DNA of 52,535 bases from Deltaproteobacteria bacterium (GTDB lineage Bacteria; Myxococcota_A; UBA9160; SZUA-336): positions 1 to 52,535 of the forward strand of contig JAJDAK010000065.1 in NCBI GenBank assembly GCA_029261895.1, read 5' to 3'. The notes under the pieces were generated by a model that was not told where the DNA came from, ran no database searches, and was given only the letters and a program-made list of their open reading frames with translations. The position numbers and the translations under genes were made by a program. This document shows positions 14,065-22,897 of this stretch, one piece after another (the stretch's first letter is position 1; each line of letters begins with the position of its first letter).

Positions 14065-16998
14065 TTAGAGCGGATTGCAGGGTGCTGCAGCGCCGAACGA
14101 AATTTCCGACGGATCGCCCGCATCACATAGACCGTCGCAGGTGTTTTCCAGCTGACCGCCCGGTCGCATGAATCGGCGTAATTGCTCCACCGCATCCGGA
14201 ATCGTGGGTCGGAGCGGGTGAGGATCACAAACACCACTTGGAATGGTGTTTTTCAGTGCCGGGATGAAGGGTTCGTGGAGCGGATCGAAGATATCGAATG
14301 AACCCAGGTCCCAGAAGAAGATCCCCGAATCCACTGGGCCGACCACATCGGGAATATCTACCATCCCGCCCATGATCGAACCTTCAACGTTGGGCAGGTT
14401 CATCGTGCGCGCCGCAATCTCGGTGCATTGATTCGAAACCTGTTTGTCTAGGAATACCGGGATGTACGCCACGTGTGCAGGGTCGCCGCTACCGGGTAAC
14501 GGGTCGCTGGTGATGTGATTGAGGTATCCCGCGGGTTCAGCACTTGACCAGATCTCGTGGAAGATGCTCAAACCCATGAGTACGTGCATTGGATCCGTAA
14601 GCCCGATACCAGCGATCAACGTTTCAAACGCGTTGAACTGGGACGAGCGCTGCAATAGACAGGCGAAGTTCGCCGCGGGTACATCGAGCGCAAAGCGTTC
14701 GATGTCGGGGTTCAATGCGGAGAACCAAGTTCCCATGATGCCGCCGAGACTGATGCCCCAATAGAACATCTCGTCTTCCGGCGCAGGGAACGCGCCGCCG
14801 GCGCCCGGCAGTTGGAACGCCGGGTCACGGTTGAAGACGCCGAGCTTCATCATGCGCGAGAGCACCAATGTGTTCAGCATGCCTTGACTCAAACGATCCG
14901 GTAGCGTGGGGAATTGATGCAGGTTGCTCGCTCCAAATCCGAGCACCTGTCCACCCACCCAAACGAGATCTGGCGAGGATAGACCGCGCCAGTCGGTCGC
15001 GCCGGTCACAAAATTCCAATCGGGCACCCGTGATCCCGCGATGGGAACAAGAAGTGCGGTGATCAGGTTACCCGTCTGGAACAAGCCATGGCCTAGCACC
15101 AGGGATGCTGGCGGCCCGGCGTTGGGGTCGAGTGCGTTACACGGAATCGTGATCGTGTAGTCGGCACCGACGAAACCGTTCTGGACCGGAGTGTTGTTGG
15201 CATCCACATTCAAATACTGCGGCTCGATGTTGTTGAATGTCGAATCCAAGAAGTACGGACTGTCGTACTTCCCTGTGATATTTCGGAAAACAACGGCATT
15301 CGGTGCGTTGCAATCGTTTTCCACTACTTTGGCAACGGTGAACGGAATCTGATTCGGATCCGCATCAACGCCGTCGAGGTAGCTATAGGCTTGTTCTCGC
15401 ATACTGAGCATTTGCCCGGAGAGTTGGTCTTCACTTGCGGTAACGAAGTCGAACGCAAGCACGAGCTCGGAGCGATCCACGCCAGCAGTCGCCAAAACAG
15501 GGAAGATATTGACATCAAAATATTGACGACGGTTCTCTATTTCACTGAAGGGTGTGACGTTGCCGTCTCGCAAGGATGCGAACGGGTATTCCGCTTCAAC
15601 ATCATGGCCCGTGGGTGTTTTTAGGTTTCGTGCCGCGACAATGTAGCGACGACCCGGCTGTAAGCTTACGCCTGCGCGCATAATGAACGCTTGGCGTGCA
15701 CGATCGCCGCCTTCACCACGTTCATCCGATTCCACCCAATGCAGAATCCGCTCGCCTGTCTCGGTGTCGATCAAGAGCGTGGGACTGTCTACATCTCGGG
15801 ATCGATCTGTGTGCGTGCGGGTTTCAATCCAAGGCGGTCCTCCGAGTTGGCCGCAGCACCCCGGCTCGAGTAGGCGCGACGCGTTAGAAAGGGCGAAGTC
15901 TACGCCCTGCGGAAAATGCATCAGGATGGGAACCATCGGTGCAAAACCGTCACGGCCGTTGACGCGGTCATACAGCGGACCTACGGAGATCGGTGGACCG
16001 TTGACCGGTGGTGCGCCCGACGCTGGCAGACTAATTCTCAAGCCCGTTTCCGTCGCTGCCGCGGTCATTGAACCCGTAGATGGATAGGGGAAGTAACATT
16101 CTGTCTGGTTCAAGACTTCGCATTCGGGGTTGGGTTCGAAAACCACCGAAGGCACGCAGACTTCATCTGCTCGGAATGTATTGAGCAATAGCGGCCCGAA
16201 TTCATCGGTCGTGTGCACCCGCTTGTGTTTGGTATGCCCTGGTTGACCTGGAGCCGGGCGAACCTTGTAACAGAGCTGATAGCCGAGTGAATTTTTGAAT
16301 CCCGCACCGTCTTGGTCCATCGGTGCACAAAGACGCCATGGCTTCTTGACGTCGTAGAGCGTGTCCTCGAAAGGGTCGGTGATTTGAGCGGTCGTCGCGG
16401 AGAACGGTCCGCTTCCCGGCGTTTCGCGTACGCGATGGCACTTATAGTGATCGAGTCGAATCGCGTCAGCGTCTGGAGCCGACGTGGGATTGTTGAGGTC
16501 TTGATTTGCCGGAATACGAACTTCATCCACGCGAATCGTATCCAGCTCCACGCGACCGAATTTGTTCACCACGGTGAGACCGCTCACCTTCGGTTGTTCG
16601 GGTTGTCCCGAGCGCTTGCGCTTCGCCCGATAACCGACGAGCTGAGTGCCGGCGTCGACCACCGAGGCACCATTGGCGGAAGCTGAAATACAGAGACGTC
16701 TCGGACCGCGCAGGTTATGCGCTACGCCGTTGGGATCGAAAGCATCCTTGAGATCGGCATTGGCGCCCTTGAAACGGTTTTTCACGCATGCGCCGAGCAC
16801 GCCGCCGCACTCGGCCTTTGACGTACAGGCTGCGCCGGCATTGGGTGCACCCGCTTTACAGATATTGGCCTGTGAAACATGGGCTCGATAGCACATGAAA
16901 TGATCGTCGGGGGAACCTCCAAAATTCGCGGCAAGTGCCGGGGATGCAAGCGCGAAAACCAGAAGCGTGGCAAAAATAAAACGTGAACTCGTATGCAT
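14065..16998 (-). CDS. Large secreted protein: cysteine-rich repeats plus hydrolase-like domain
   Basis: 977 residues from the ATG at 16998 (AGGGAG five bases upstream); a longer frame to 17217 would add an implausible leader. Signal peptide 1-25 ends ALA|A. Residues about 30-270 contain two related modules with phrases FMCYRAH and HYKCHRV, RRLCIS and WRLCAP, then FGRVELDTIRVDEV and FGPLLLNTFRADEV, resembling a cysteine-containing repeat domain of uncultured delta-type bacteria. An inserted CKAGAPNAGAACTSKAEC tag is also typical there. The C-terminal half includes LVLGHGLFQTG and YWGISLGGIMGTW, a nucleophile elbow of alpha/beta hydrolases. Probable extracellular lipase/esterase; substrate unknown. 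Confidence 0.75.
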   Translation of the reverse strand: MHTSSRFIFATLLVFALASPALAANFGGSPDDHFMCYRAHVSQANICKAGAPNAGAACTSKAECGGVLGACVKNRFKGANADLKDAFDPNGVAHNLRGPRRLCISASANGASVVDAGTQLVGYRAKRKRSGQPEQPKVSGLTVVNKFGRVELDTIRVDEVRIPANQDLNNPTSAPDADAIRLDHYKCHRVRETPGSGPFSATTAQITDPFEDTLYDVKKPWRLCAPMDQDGAGFKNSLGYQLCYKVRPAPGQPGHTKHKRVHTTDEFGPLLLNTFRADEVCVPSVVFEPNPECEVLNQTECYFPYPSTGSMTAAATETGLRISLPASGAPPVNGPPISVGPLYDRVNGRDGFAPMVPILMHFPQGVDFALSNASRLLEPGCCGQLGGPPWIETRTHTDRSRDVDSPTLLIDTETGERILHWVESDERGEGGDRARQAFIMRAGVSLQPGRRYIVAARNLKTPTGHDVEAEYPFASLRDGNVTPFSEIENRRQYFDVNIFPVLATAGVDRSELVLAFDFVTASEDQLSGQMLSMREQAYSYLDGVDADPNQIPFTVAKVVENDCNAPNAVVFRNITGKYDSPYFLDSTFNNIEPQYLNVDANNTPVQNGFVGADYTITIPCNALDPNAGPPASLVLGHGLFQTGNLITALLVPIAGSRVPDWNFVTGATDWRGLSSPDLVWVGGQVLGFGASNLHQFPTLPDRLSQGMLNTLVLSRMMKLGVFNRDPAFQLPGAGGAFPAPEDEMFYWGISLGGIMGTWFSALNPDIERFALDVPAANFACLLQRSSQFNAFETLIAGIGLTDPMHVLMGLSIFHEIWSSAEPAGYLNHITSDPLPGSGDPAHVAYIPVFLDKQVSNQCTEIAARTMNLPNVEGSIMGGMVDIPDVVGPVDSGIFFWDLGSFDIFDPLHEPFIPALKNTIPSGVCDPHPLRPTIPDAVEQLRRFMRPGGQLENTCDGLCDAGDPSEISFGAAAPCNPL

Positions 16999-17136
16999 CA
17001 AAGACTCCCTATCCTGCGGCCAAAGCCGAAAAATTTGATACACGTTATACGGGATCTGGGGCCTTTTAGTCACAATTACAGTCCGATGGTATCCGGTGCG
17101 TGCCTGACGGTTATTGATATTAGAGGTGGGAACGAA

Positions 17137-18195
17137 ATGCGATGGATTACGGCGCTCATCGCGGTCGCAGTCATACTTCCGATGTTCTGGGAACCGCTGA
17201 TCGGGATCAATTTGCATGAGGTGATTCCGGGTGAGGTCTATCGCAGTCGGATGCCGACACCCTCAGATCTTCGTCGGCTTTATCGTGAGGTCGGGCTAAA
17301 GACGGTGGTCTCGCTCCGGGGGGGGGACGCGAGCGATGATTGGTGGCCTCCTGTCTCGAAGGTCGCAAACGAAGAGGGGCTGCTTTACGAGCGCGTACGA
17401 CTGAGCGGGGGACGGATGCCGAGCGTATCGGCATTGCGAGAACTTGTGCGTATTTTGGATGAGTCACCCAGGCCATTGCTGATTCATTGTTTACAAGGTG
17501 TGGAGCGTACGGGCTTGATTTCCGGTGTCGCGCGCCTGCTCGAGGGCGACCCTTTGGATCAAGCACGACGCACATTTTCTCTACGTTATGGCTTTTGGCA
17601 ACCGGAATCAGGCAGCGATCTTCCTCGGGTGTTCGATCAATACCAGGATTGGTTAGATGCCCGCGGCGCTGATCATGAACCTGAGCTTTTTCGTCAGTGG
17701 GTTCGAAACGACTACGTTCCCTATTTCTATCGTGCGGATATTCAGCGTGTGGATGAACGCAATCGTTTCGTCGCCGGGGAGCCACTCGCGTTCATTTTTC
17801 GCGTGGTCAACACCAGCCCCGAGCCTTGGCAGTTTGGTCGCACGCGCGATCGCGGCGTGCATTTGGATGCGACGTTGCGACGGCTTGGTGCGACCGGGGC
17901 CGAAGCCATCGCGGAACGCTATTCCGATGCTACCGGTGACTGGGTTCAACCGGGTGAATCGGTTGAAATCAGTATCGTGTTTGATCGGGTCGACCATCCG
18001 GGTCGTTATCGGGTCGAACTGCATCTCGTCGATCAGTACGTCGCTCGTTTCGATCAAATGGGAACGGGCGCAAACGCATTTGAAATCGAAGTTGAGCTGC
18101 CCGACGTCGCTGCGGCTATTTCTTCCGGCGCTCCAACTCTGCCAAGCGGAAGCGCTTATCCGAAATATCGAGATCGATCTCCACCTCCTCGATGA
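17137..18195 (+). CDS. Membrane-anchored dual-specificity/tyrosine phosphatase
   Basis: 352 residues from ATG 17137 (GAGGTGGG upstream). An N-terminal anchor (about 4-18) precedes a cysteine-dependent phosphatase domain: YRSRMPTPSDLRRLYREVGL, LKTVVSLRGG, and the P-loop HCLQGVERTG with catalytic Cys118 and Arg124 at the expected spacing. Residues about 225-325 look like an immunoglobulin-type beta domain (GEPLAFIFRVVNTSPEPWQF, VELHLVDQYV). If the anchor inserts normally the phosphatase would be periplasmic. The last 26 codons overlap the convergent gene and are low-complexity, so the original stop may have been lost. Confidence 0.8.
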   Translation: MRWITALIAVAVILPMFWEPLIGINLHEVIPGEVYRSRMPTPSDLRRLYREVGLKTVVSLRGGDASDDWWPPVSKVANEEGLLYERVRLSGGRMPSVSALRELVRILDESPRPLLIHCLQGVERTGLISGVARLLEGDPLDQARRTFSLRYGFWQPESGSDLPRVFDQYQDWLDARGADHEPELFRQWVRNDYVPYFYRADIQRVDERNRFVAGEPLAFIFRVVNTSPEPWQFGRTRDRGVHLDATLRRLGATGAEAIAERYSDATGDWVQPGESVEISIVFDRVDHPGRYRVELHLVDQYVARFDQMGTGANAFEIEVELPDVAAAISSGAPTLPSGSAYPKYRDRSPPPR

Positions 18196-18934
18196 TGAGC
18201 CGTGTTTCGGTTTCGTCTTTGAGATCTTTCATCAGTATCTCGCGTGCGATCCAAATACCGCCACTTTCTGCCAGCGATTCGGGTGTTGCGGTGAGGACCT
18301 TACGTAGTTTGTGACCTTTCTCGAAGGACTCGGTCTTAATCGTGACACAGGTCTGCTGATCTACGTGGAAGCGCACGACTTCATACGACGAGACTTCCAG
18401 TTCAGCAGGATAGATCTCAACGACGTGGACCGGGCGTTCAGCGACGCTGCCATCGGCTAGACGTTCGACGCGTCCTCGCTTGTCGAGGCCCTGGAGGCGC
18501 TCGAAATCTTCGTAGCTGAAATCGGTACCGAAGAGCGAGCCCGACGCGTTATGAGAGGTGACGCGCCGGGTGCGACGAAGTTCCGGCGAATAGAGAAACA
18601 TGTCATTGCGTTCGTCTTTTTCGATCATCAGGAACGCGGCGCCGTTGATGTCGTTGGGCTTGAAAAACCGCATCAGTATGCGGCGAAGCCCGTCATCGAA
18701 CCGCTTACCGTAAATTTTGGCGCGGGTGATGCGTTCGCCGCCTACGCGGTCCTTGGCACGGAACTCCACGGTCTGCAGGCTGGTTTTCTGCGGAATATTC
18801 CGCGCCATGCACTCCGTGACCGCCTCCGCGGAATTGGGGTCGGTTTCGGCCCATGCGACCCCGCTGAGGGGGGGAGCCACGGTCAGTAGCGCGATCAGCG
18901 TGAATAGAGGTTTGGGGCGAAACATGGACGGCAT
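18116..18934 (-). CDS. Outer-membrane lipoprotein-sorting (LolA-like) protein
   Basis: A 272-residue exported protein; signal peptide ends VAWA|E. The mature part matches the LolA-like family often encoded with RND/MMPL exporters: LRRILMRFFKPNDINGAAFL, NDMFLYSPELRRTRRVTSHN, then GSLFGTDFSYEDFERLQ. Family members carry lipids or lipoproteins across the periplasm. No RND gene is adjacent here. Its 3' end overlaps the convergent phosphatase gene by 80 bases, and the overlapped C terminus (LIIEEVEIDLDISDKRFRLA) reads as a normal domain end, so this frame is the better-constrained one. Confidence 0.85.
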   Translation of the reverse strand: MPSMFRPKPLFTLIALLTVAPPLSGVAWAETDPNSAEAVTECMARNIPQKTSLQTVEFRAKDRVGGERITRAKIYGKRFDDGLRRILMRFFKPNDINGAAFLMIEKDERNDMFLYSPELRRTRRVTSHNASGSLFGTDFSYEDFERLQGLDKRGRVERLADGSVAERPVHVVEIYPAELEVSSYEVVRFHVDQQTCVTIKTESFEKGHKLRKVLTATPESLAESGGIWIAREILMKDLKDETETRLIIEEVEIDLDISDKRFRLAELERRKK

Positions 18935-19110
18935 ATTACTCGACGAGTCCTCGATCTGCCCCGATAGACTCGGATCTGGACCGAAAGATTTGGCGCAATC
19001 TACTCAGGAGCCCCCCCATGGGCCGTGCGAGGGGGCCTTGCTACAGGTCTTGATCGTCAATCCTTCGGTGTTGAGATACGATGGCATGCTCGAATGAGAA
19101 GGAACACGTC

Positions 19111-19977
19111 ATGAAAATCGGATTGATGTTTGCGAATGCGGGCCCCTTTGGTTTGCCCGATCACCTGACCAACCTCGCCCAGACCGCAGAATCGGTTGGG
19201 GTCGAATCGATTTGGACGGTGGAACACGTCGTTGTTCCTGTTGGCTACGAGTCTGAATATCCCTATAGCGATACGGGCAAAATGCCCGGCAACGAAGCGA
19301 TGCCGATTCCCGATCCGATTTTGCCGCTCGCGTATGCGGCCGCAGTCACCAAGACGCTGCGCCTCGGTACGGGCATATTGATTCTGCCGCAACGCCATCC
19401 GGCCTACGTGGCCAAGGAATTCGCCACGCTGGATGTTCTCTCTGGCGGGCGTGCGATTGCAGGCGTGGGCATTGGTTGGCTTGAGGAAGAGTTCCAGACG
19501 CTCGGGATACCGTTTAAAGAGCGTGCACCGCGCACCGAAGAATCCATTCGTGCGATTCGGTCACTCTGGAGCGAAACACCAGAACCCTTTGCGGGTGACT
19601 TTTATCGCTGGGACGCGGTGGAGTCGAACCCAAAGCCGGTACAAAAGCCGGGCGTGCCGATTGTTCTCGGCGGACACGTTCCCGGCGCGGCACGTCGTGC
19701 TGCACGTCTAGCGGATGGTTTTTTTCCAGTGAAGGGGGACGAGGGCGAGCTCTTACCGCTGCTCTCTGTGATGCGCGATGAATGTGCCAAGATCGGTCGC
19801 AACCCCGATGAGATCGAAATTACGACGGGCCTAACGCGTATCGATGTGGATACGCTGAAGCGCTACGAAGACCACGGGGTATCGCGTGTTGTGATCGGTC
19901 CGCCGGGCTTTGATAAAGATGCGGTGCGCAAAGGTCTCGAGGACCTCGGCGACCGTGTCTTGAGTAAGCTGGGTTAG
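19111..19977 (+). CDS. LLM-class F420-dependent oxidoreductase
   Basis: A 289-residue luciferase-like monooxygenase from the ATG at 19111 (GAAGGA upstream). Landmarks are MKIGLMFANAGPFG, SIWTVEHVVVP, then ILPQRHPAYVAKEFATLDVL, GRAIAGVGIGWLEEEFQ and PIVLGGHVPGAARRAARLAD. The TIM-barrel with these motifs is shared by F420-dependent enzymes that oxidise or reduce hydrophobic substrates; flavin use instead of F420 cannot be excluded from sequence alone. Its stop overlaps that of the convergent flagellin gene by four bases. A second LLM gene lies 3 kb downstream. Confidence 0.9.
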   Translation: MKIGLMFANAGPFGLPDHLTNLAQTAESVGVESIWTVEHVVVPVGYESEYPYSDTGKMPGNEAMPIPDPILPLAYAAAVTKTLRLGTGILILPQRHPAYVAKEFATLDVLSGGRAIAGVGIGWLEEEFQTLGIPFKERAPRTEESIRAIRSLWSETPEPFAGDFYRWDAVESNPKPVQKPGVPIVLGGHVPGAARRAARLADGFFPVKGDEGELLPLLSVMRDECAKIGRNPDEIEITTGLTRIDVDTLKRYEDHGVSRVVIGPPGFDKDAVRKGLEDLGDRVLSKLG

Positions 19978-20777
19978 CGCAGTAGGTCGAGTACGTAGCT
20001 TGAGGAGATGTTTCGATGCACCTCCGCGGCGATCGACGCTTGTTCGCGCAATTGATTGCTCGTGAGTTCCGACGAGGCTTTCGCGATGTCGGCATCACGG
20101 ATGCGAGAGTTCGCCTCCGCGGTATTTTGAATCGCGCTCTGAAGATTGGCGATGCCGCTTTGTAGGCGTGTTTCGACCGCACCGAGCTCGCCGCGTGAAG
20201 CGGAGATCGAGCTCAACGCCTGATCTAATGCATCCAATGTGGACGGGTCGGTAGCGCTGAGACCGTCGACGCCAAGGTCTTGTGCTGAGCTGCCTTGAAC
20301 CGAAACCTGCGCGACATTTCCGCTACCGGTACCGTCACGGAGTGTTATCGCGTTCGCACCTTCGATATCGCCGTTCAGAAGTTTCTTGCCGCCAAACTCG
20401 GTGGCATTGGAGATGCGTGTCACTTCTTCCGCGAGCTGATCGAATTCGCGTTGGATCGCGGCTTTGGCGTTGTTGTCCAACGTGCCGTTCCCGCCTTGTA
20501 CAGTGAGTTCGCGCATTCGCGAGATCAATTCGCTTTGTTGGGACAATGCACTTTCTGCGGTGCGGGCCAAGCTGATTCCATCGGAGAGATTTCGCTGCCC
20601 CTGACTGAGCCCACGTTCGACGGCGCGCAGTTTTTCCGAGATCGCTAACCCAGCCGCATCATCGGAAGAGCGATTGATCCGTTGTGCCGAAGCAATTTTT
20701 TCGAACGACTTCTCGAGTGCCTGCCGCGCTTTCGCGACGTTCGAGTTGGACGTTGAAGAACCTATGCCAATCGTCAT
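19974..20777 (-). CDS. Flagellin, short form
   Basis: A 267-residue flagellin. The N-terminal D0/D1 region contains IASAQRINRSSDDAAGLAIS and then LSQGQRNLSDGISLARTAES, and the C-terminal D1/D0 region contains ETRLQSGIANLQSAIQNTAE and SQLREQ-like helices ending VLDLLR. The variable surface domain is almost absent, so this is a minimal flagellin. The N terminus (MTIGIGSSTSNSNVAKARQA) is shortened and lacks the usual INTN motif. TAGGGA lies seven bases before the ATG. No chaperone or cap gene is adjacent. It forms the helical filament after export. Confidence 0.95.
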   Translation of the reverse strand: MTIGIGSSTSNSNVAKARQALEKSFEKIASAQRINRSSDDAAGLAISEKLRAVERGLSQGQRNLSDGISLARTAESALSQQSELISRMRELTVQGGNGTLDNNAKAAIQREFDQLAEEVTRISNATEFGGKKLLNGDIEGANAITLRDGTGSGNVAQVSVQGSSAQDLGVDGLSATDPSTLDALDQALSSISASRGELGAVETRLQSGIANLQSAIQNTAEANSRIRDADIAKASSELTSNQLREQASIAAEVHRNISSSYVLDLLR

Positions 20778-20840
20778 CTTATATCCCTACGATTTGCCCG
20801 CGCCCGCTCAGCCCTCCAGGCGAGGGGGATGCTTACAGAA

Positions 20841-20870
20841 CCTATCGGATGCCCTGGGTCAGAAACTGAG
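20841..20870 (-). promoter_or_regulatory. Possible flagellar sigma28-type promoter
   Basis: On the minus strand, CTCAGTTT is followed by 14 bases and CCGATAG, resembling the sigma28 (FliA) -35 and GCCGATAA -10 boxes, but the spacing is two bases too long. It lies 64 bases before the flagellin start, as expected for a late flagellar gene. The -10 likeness is the stronger part. Confidence 0.3.
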
Positions 20871-21029
20871 CCCTAGGTACTCCTGCGCCAGGGTCGCCAG
20901 AATGACGGCCACATAGCCACGTTATTGCCCGCATGTTGCCTCCGACTTCTCGCATCGCCTGTCTTAACGGGGCTAAGCGCCGTCTTTGTTGCCGCTAACT
21001 TCCGGCATCGCTAAGCTGCCGCACCTGCT

Positions 21030-21107
<78 letters not shown>

Positions 21108-21260
21108 CCAGCCTTTTAGATTCAGCTACTGATGGGCGTGTTTTCGGGGGTGGGGCATAATTGCTTTCGTAGTTTTTTCGTATCAGACTCTTCCCACGCT
21201 TTTCAAGTGAATTCGGTTTCCCTCTGTGTTTTCAGGAACTTATGAAATATGAAAGGGCGG

Positions 21261-21704
21261 TTATGGAAGGTCGTTGCAGACGATGCGGACGTAGTCTGTG
21301 CTGGTGACGATCCCGACAAGCTGTTGGCCATCGAAGACCAACACGCGGTGGATCCCGAGATGCAGCATGATGCTGCCAATGGCCTTGACGTCGTCGGTCA
21401 TATCGCAGGTCACAAGGTCCACGGTCATGATTCTAGAGACTTTGGTTGAGGCGGGATCACCGCCGTTCATCGCATGTTGGATCACATCCGATTGGGAGAC
21501 GAGACCCAGAAGTTCGCCATCACCGTCCACCACTGGCATTCCGGTGACTCTCTTGTCATGAAGTAATTTCTCGAGATCCAGGACTGTGGCATCGTCAGAA
21601 ACTGTAACCAAGTCTGTTTTCATGATCTCTTGAACGAGCATGCTCAGGTAATCGGTCGGAGCATGGCTGAGCGTGAGACCGAACGCTGAAGTTTTCAGCA
21701 TCAT
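21261..21704 (-). CDS. Tandem CBS-domain protein
   Basis: A 147-residue protein made of two CBS domains. The first contains MKTDLVTVSDDATVLDLEKL and VTGMPVVDGDGELLGLVSQS, and the second contains MTVDLVTCDMTDDVKAIGSI and IHRVLVFDGQQLVGIVTSTD. A Bateman module like this binds adenine nucleotides to sense energy state. No catalytic domain is attached, so a partner protein is likely. An internal ATG (MLVQEIMK, about residue 22) may be the real start, as the first 21 residues do not look like part of the fold; neither start has a strong Shine-Dalgarno. Confidence 0.87.
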   Translation of the reverse strand: MMLKTSAFGLTLSHAPTDYLSMLVQEIMKTDLVTVSDDATVLDLEKLLHDKRVTGMPVVDGDGELLGLVSQSDVIQHAMNGGDPASTKVSRIMTVDLVTCDMTDDVKAIGSIMLHLGIHRVLVFDGQQLVGIVTSTDYVRIVCNDLP

Positions 21705-21776
21705 TATGGCGGAGCTGCCCTGCTATGCGCTTGACGAGGGGGGTGGCGGTCTCGGTACTATGCAGCTCGAGTTGTC

Positions 21777-22589
21777 ATGAAGTACGAAGACATACGATTT
21801 GAACTAGCGGACGGCGTGGCAACGATCACGCTCCATCGCCCCGATCAGTTAAACGCGTTTAGTGGAAAAATGGGCCAGGAGCTCGGCCATGCCTATACGT
21901 TCTGCGATCGTGAGGATGATGTGCGTGTGGTCGTACTCACCGGTGCGGGGCGTGCGTTTTGTGCAGGTGCCGACATGTCGGCTGGCGCGGCCACGTTTGA
22001 AAAACGTGAAGAGCCTGGTTTCAGCGCGGCGGCTGTGGATCCTCCGGCGTGGAAGGTTCGAAAGCCGGTGATCGCGGCGGTGAATGGTCATGCGGTCGGC
22101 ATCGGTTTCACACTGACGTTTCAATGCGACCTGCGTTTTATCGCGCGTGAAGGTAAGTACGGTGTGCTTCAGGTTCGGCGCGGTGTGATGCCCGATGCGT
22201 ATGCGCATTGGACGTTGCCGCGTCTGGTGGGAATGTCACGTGCGGCTGAAATCTTGCTTTCCGGTCGCACCTATCGTGGTGATGAGCTGGCGGAGATGGG
22301 CCTTGCGACACGGGTCTTGCCGAGCGTCGAGGTTTTGCCCGCGGCGCTAGCACTTGCCAAAGAGATTGCGGAGCAGGCCTCGCCGCTTTCGGTAGCGGTC
22401 ACGAAGCGCTTGCTTTGGGATGGTTTGGATCTTGACCCCGCAGAAGTAGGTCGTTTGGAGACGGATCTTCACCATCATTTGATGGCGCATCCCGACGCTG
22501 CCGAAGGTGGGCTCGCGTATATCGAAAAGCGAGCACCACGTTGGACATCAAGCGTCACCAAAGACTGGCCACTATCTTTTAAAAAATAG
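21777..22589 (+). CDS. Enoyl-CoA hydratase/isomerase family protein
   Basis: A 270-residue crotonase-fold protein. The oxyanion-hole region is present (LTGAGRAFCAGADMSAG), with the second oxyanion segment VNGHAVGIGFTLTFQCDLRF. The usual catalytic glutamate regions are GVLQVRRGVMPDAYAHWTLP and the helix after it; the exact glutamates need alignment. It hydrates or isomerises enoyl-CoA thioesters, typically in beta-oxidation. Start ATG at 21777 lies in a region with weak ribosome-binding signals. Nearby LLM monooxygenases suggest degradation of lipophilic compounds. Confidence 0.9.
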   Translation: MKYEDIRFELADGVATITLHRPDQLNAFSGKMGQELGHAYTFCDREDDVRVVVLTGAGRAFCAGADMSAGAATFEKREEPGFSAAAVDPPAWKVRKPVIAAVNGHAVGIGFTLTFQCDLRFIAREGKYGVLQVRRGVMPDAYAHWTLPRLVGMSRAAEILLSGRTYRGDELAEMGLATRVLPSVEVLPAALALAKEIAEQASPLSVAVTKRLLWDGLDLDPAEVGRLETDLHHHLMAHPDAAEGGLAYIEKRAPRWTSSVTKDWPLSFKK

Positions 22590-22633
22590 CGAAGCGCGTA
22601 CCCGTATTGAGTTGCGCAGTTGCTCCCATCGAG

Positions 22634-22871
22634 TTCGACATGAGTCCTCCGCTCACGCTGGGACCCCAACGCAGCCCAAGTTCGCTCCGGACCCACGTCG
22701 AACTCGCATAGCAAAAGATTCGGTACGCGTTGTGATGCTAGAAATCTGTGCAAGCGTTCCACTGGAACGCGCGCAGCGACGCGTAGCGGAGCGGAGGCAT
22801 CAATAAGAGGTCAGGAGCGAACTGCATAACTCGACAGGGGCAACTCTTGTGAGCGGAGGACCTATGTCGAA
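22634..22871. repeat. Degenerate long inverted repeat
   Basis: Arms 22634-22656 and 22849-22871 match at 21 of 23 positions as inverted repeats (TTCGACAT, then GTCCTCCGCTCAC). A second block, AGTTCGCTCC near 22681, pairs with GGAGCGAACT near 22814. The region between the enoyl-CoA hydratase and the LLM gene (22590-22897) otherwise holds no gene. It could be a remnant of a small non-autonomous mobile element or a long structured RNA tail; I cannot tell which. Confidence 0.5.
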
Positions 22872-22897
22872 CGCGATAGGAACTAAAGTGAAACAGG

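Noticed and set aside
17657..18307. 216-codon plus-strand frame over the phosphatase end
   Set aside because: Overlaps both the phosphatase and LolA-like genes in another frame and gives no recognisable protein; regarded as a shadow.
18980..19040. GC-rich inverted stretch (CCCCCC and GGGGG) before the first LLM gene
   Set aside because: Only about six bases pair around a long loop and no T-run follows, so I did not call a terminator.
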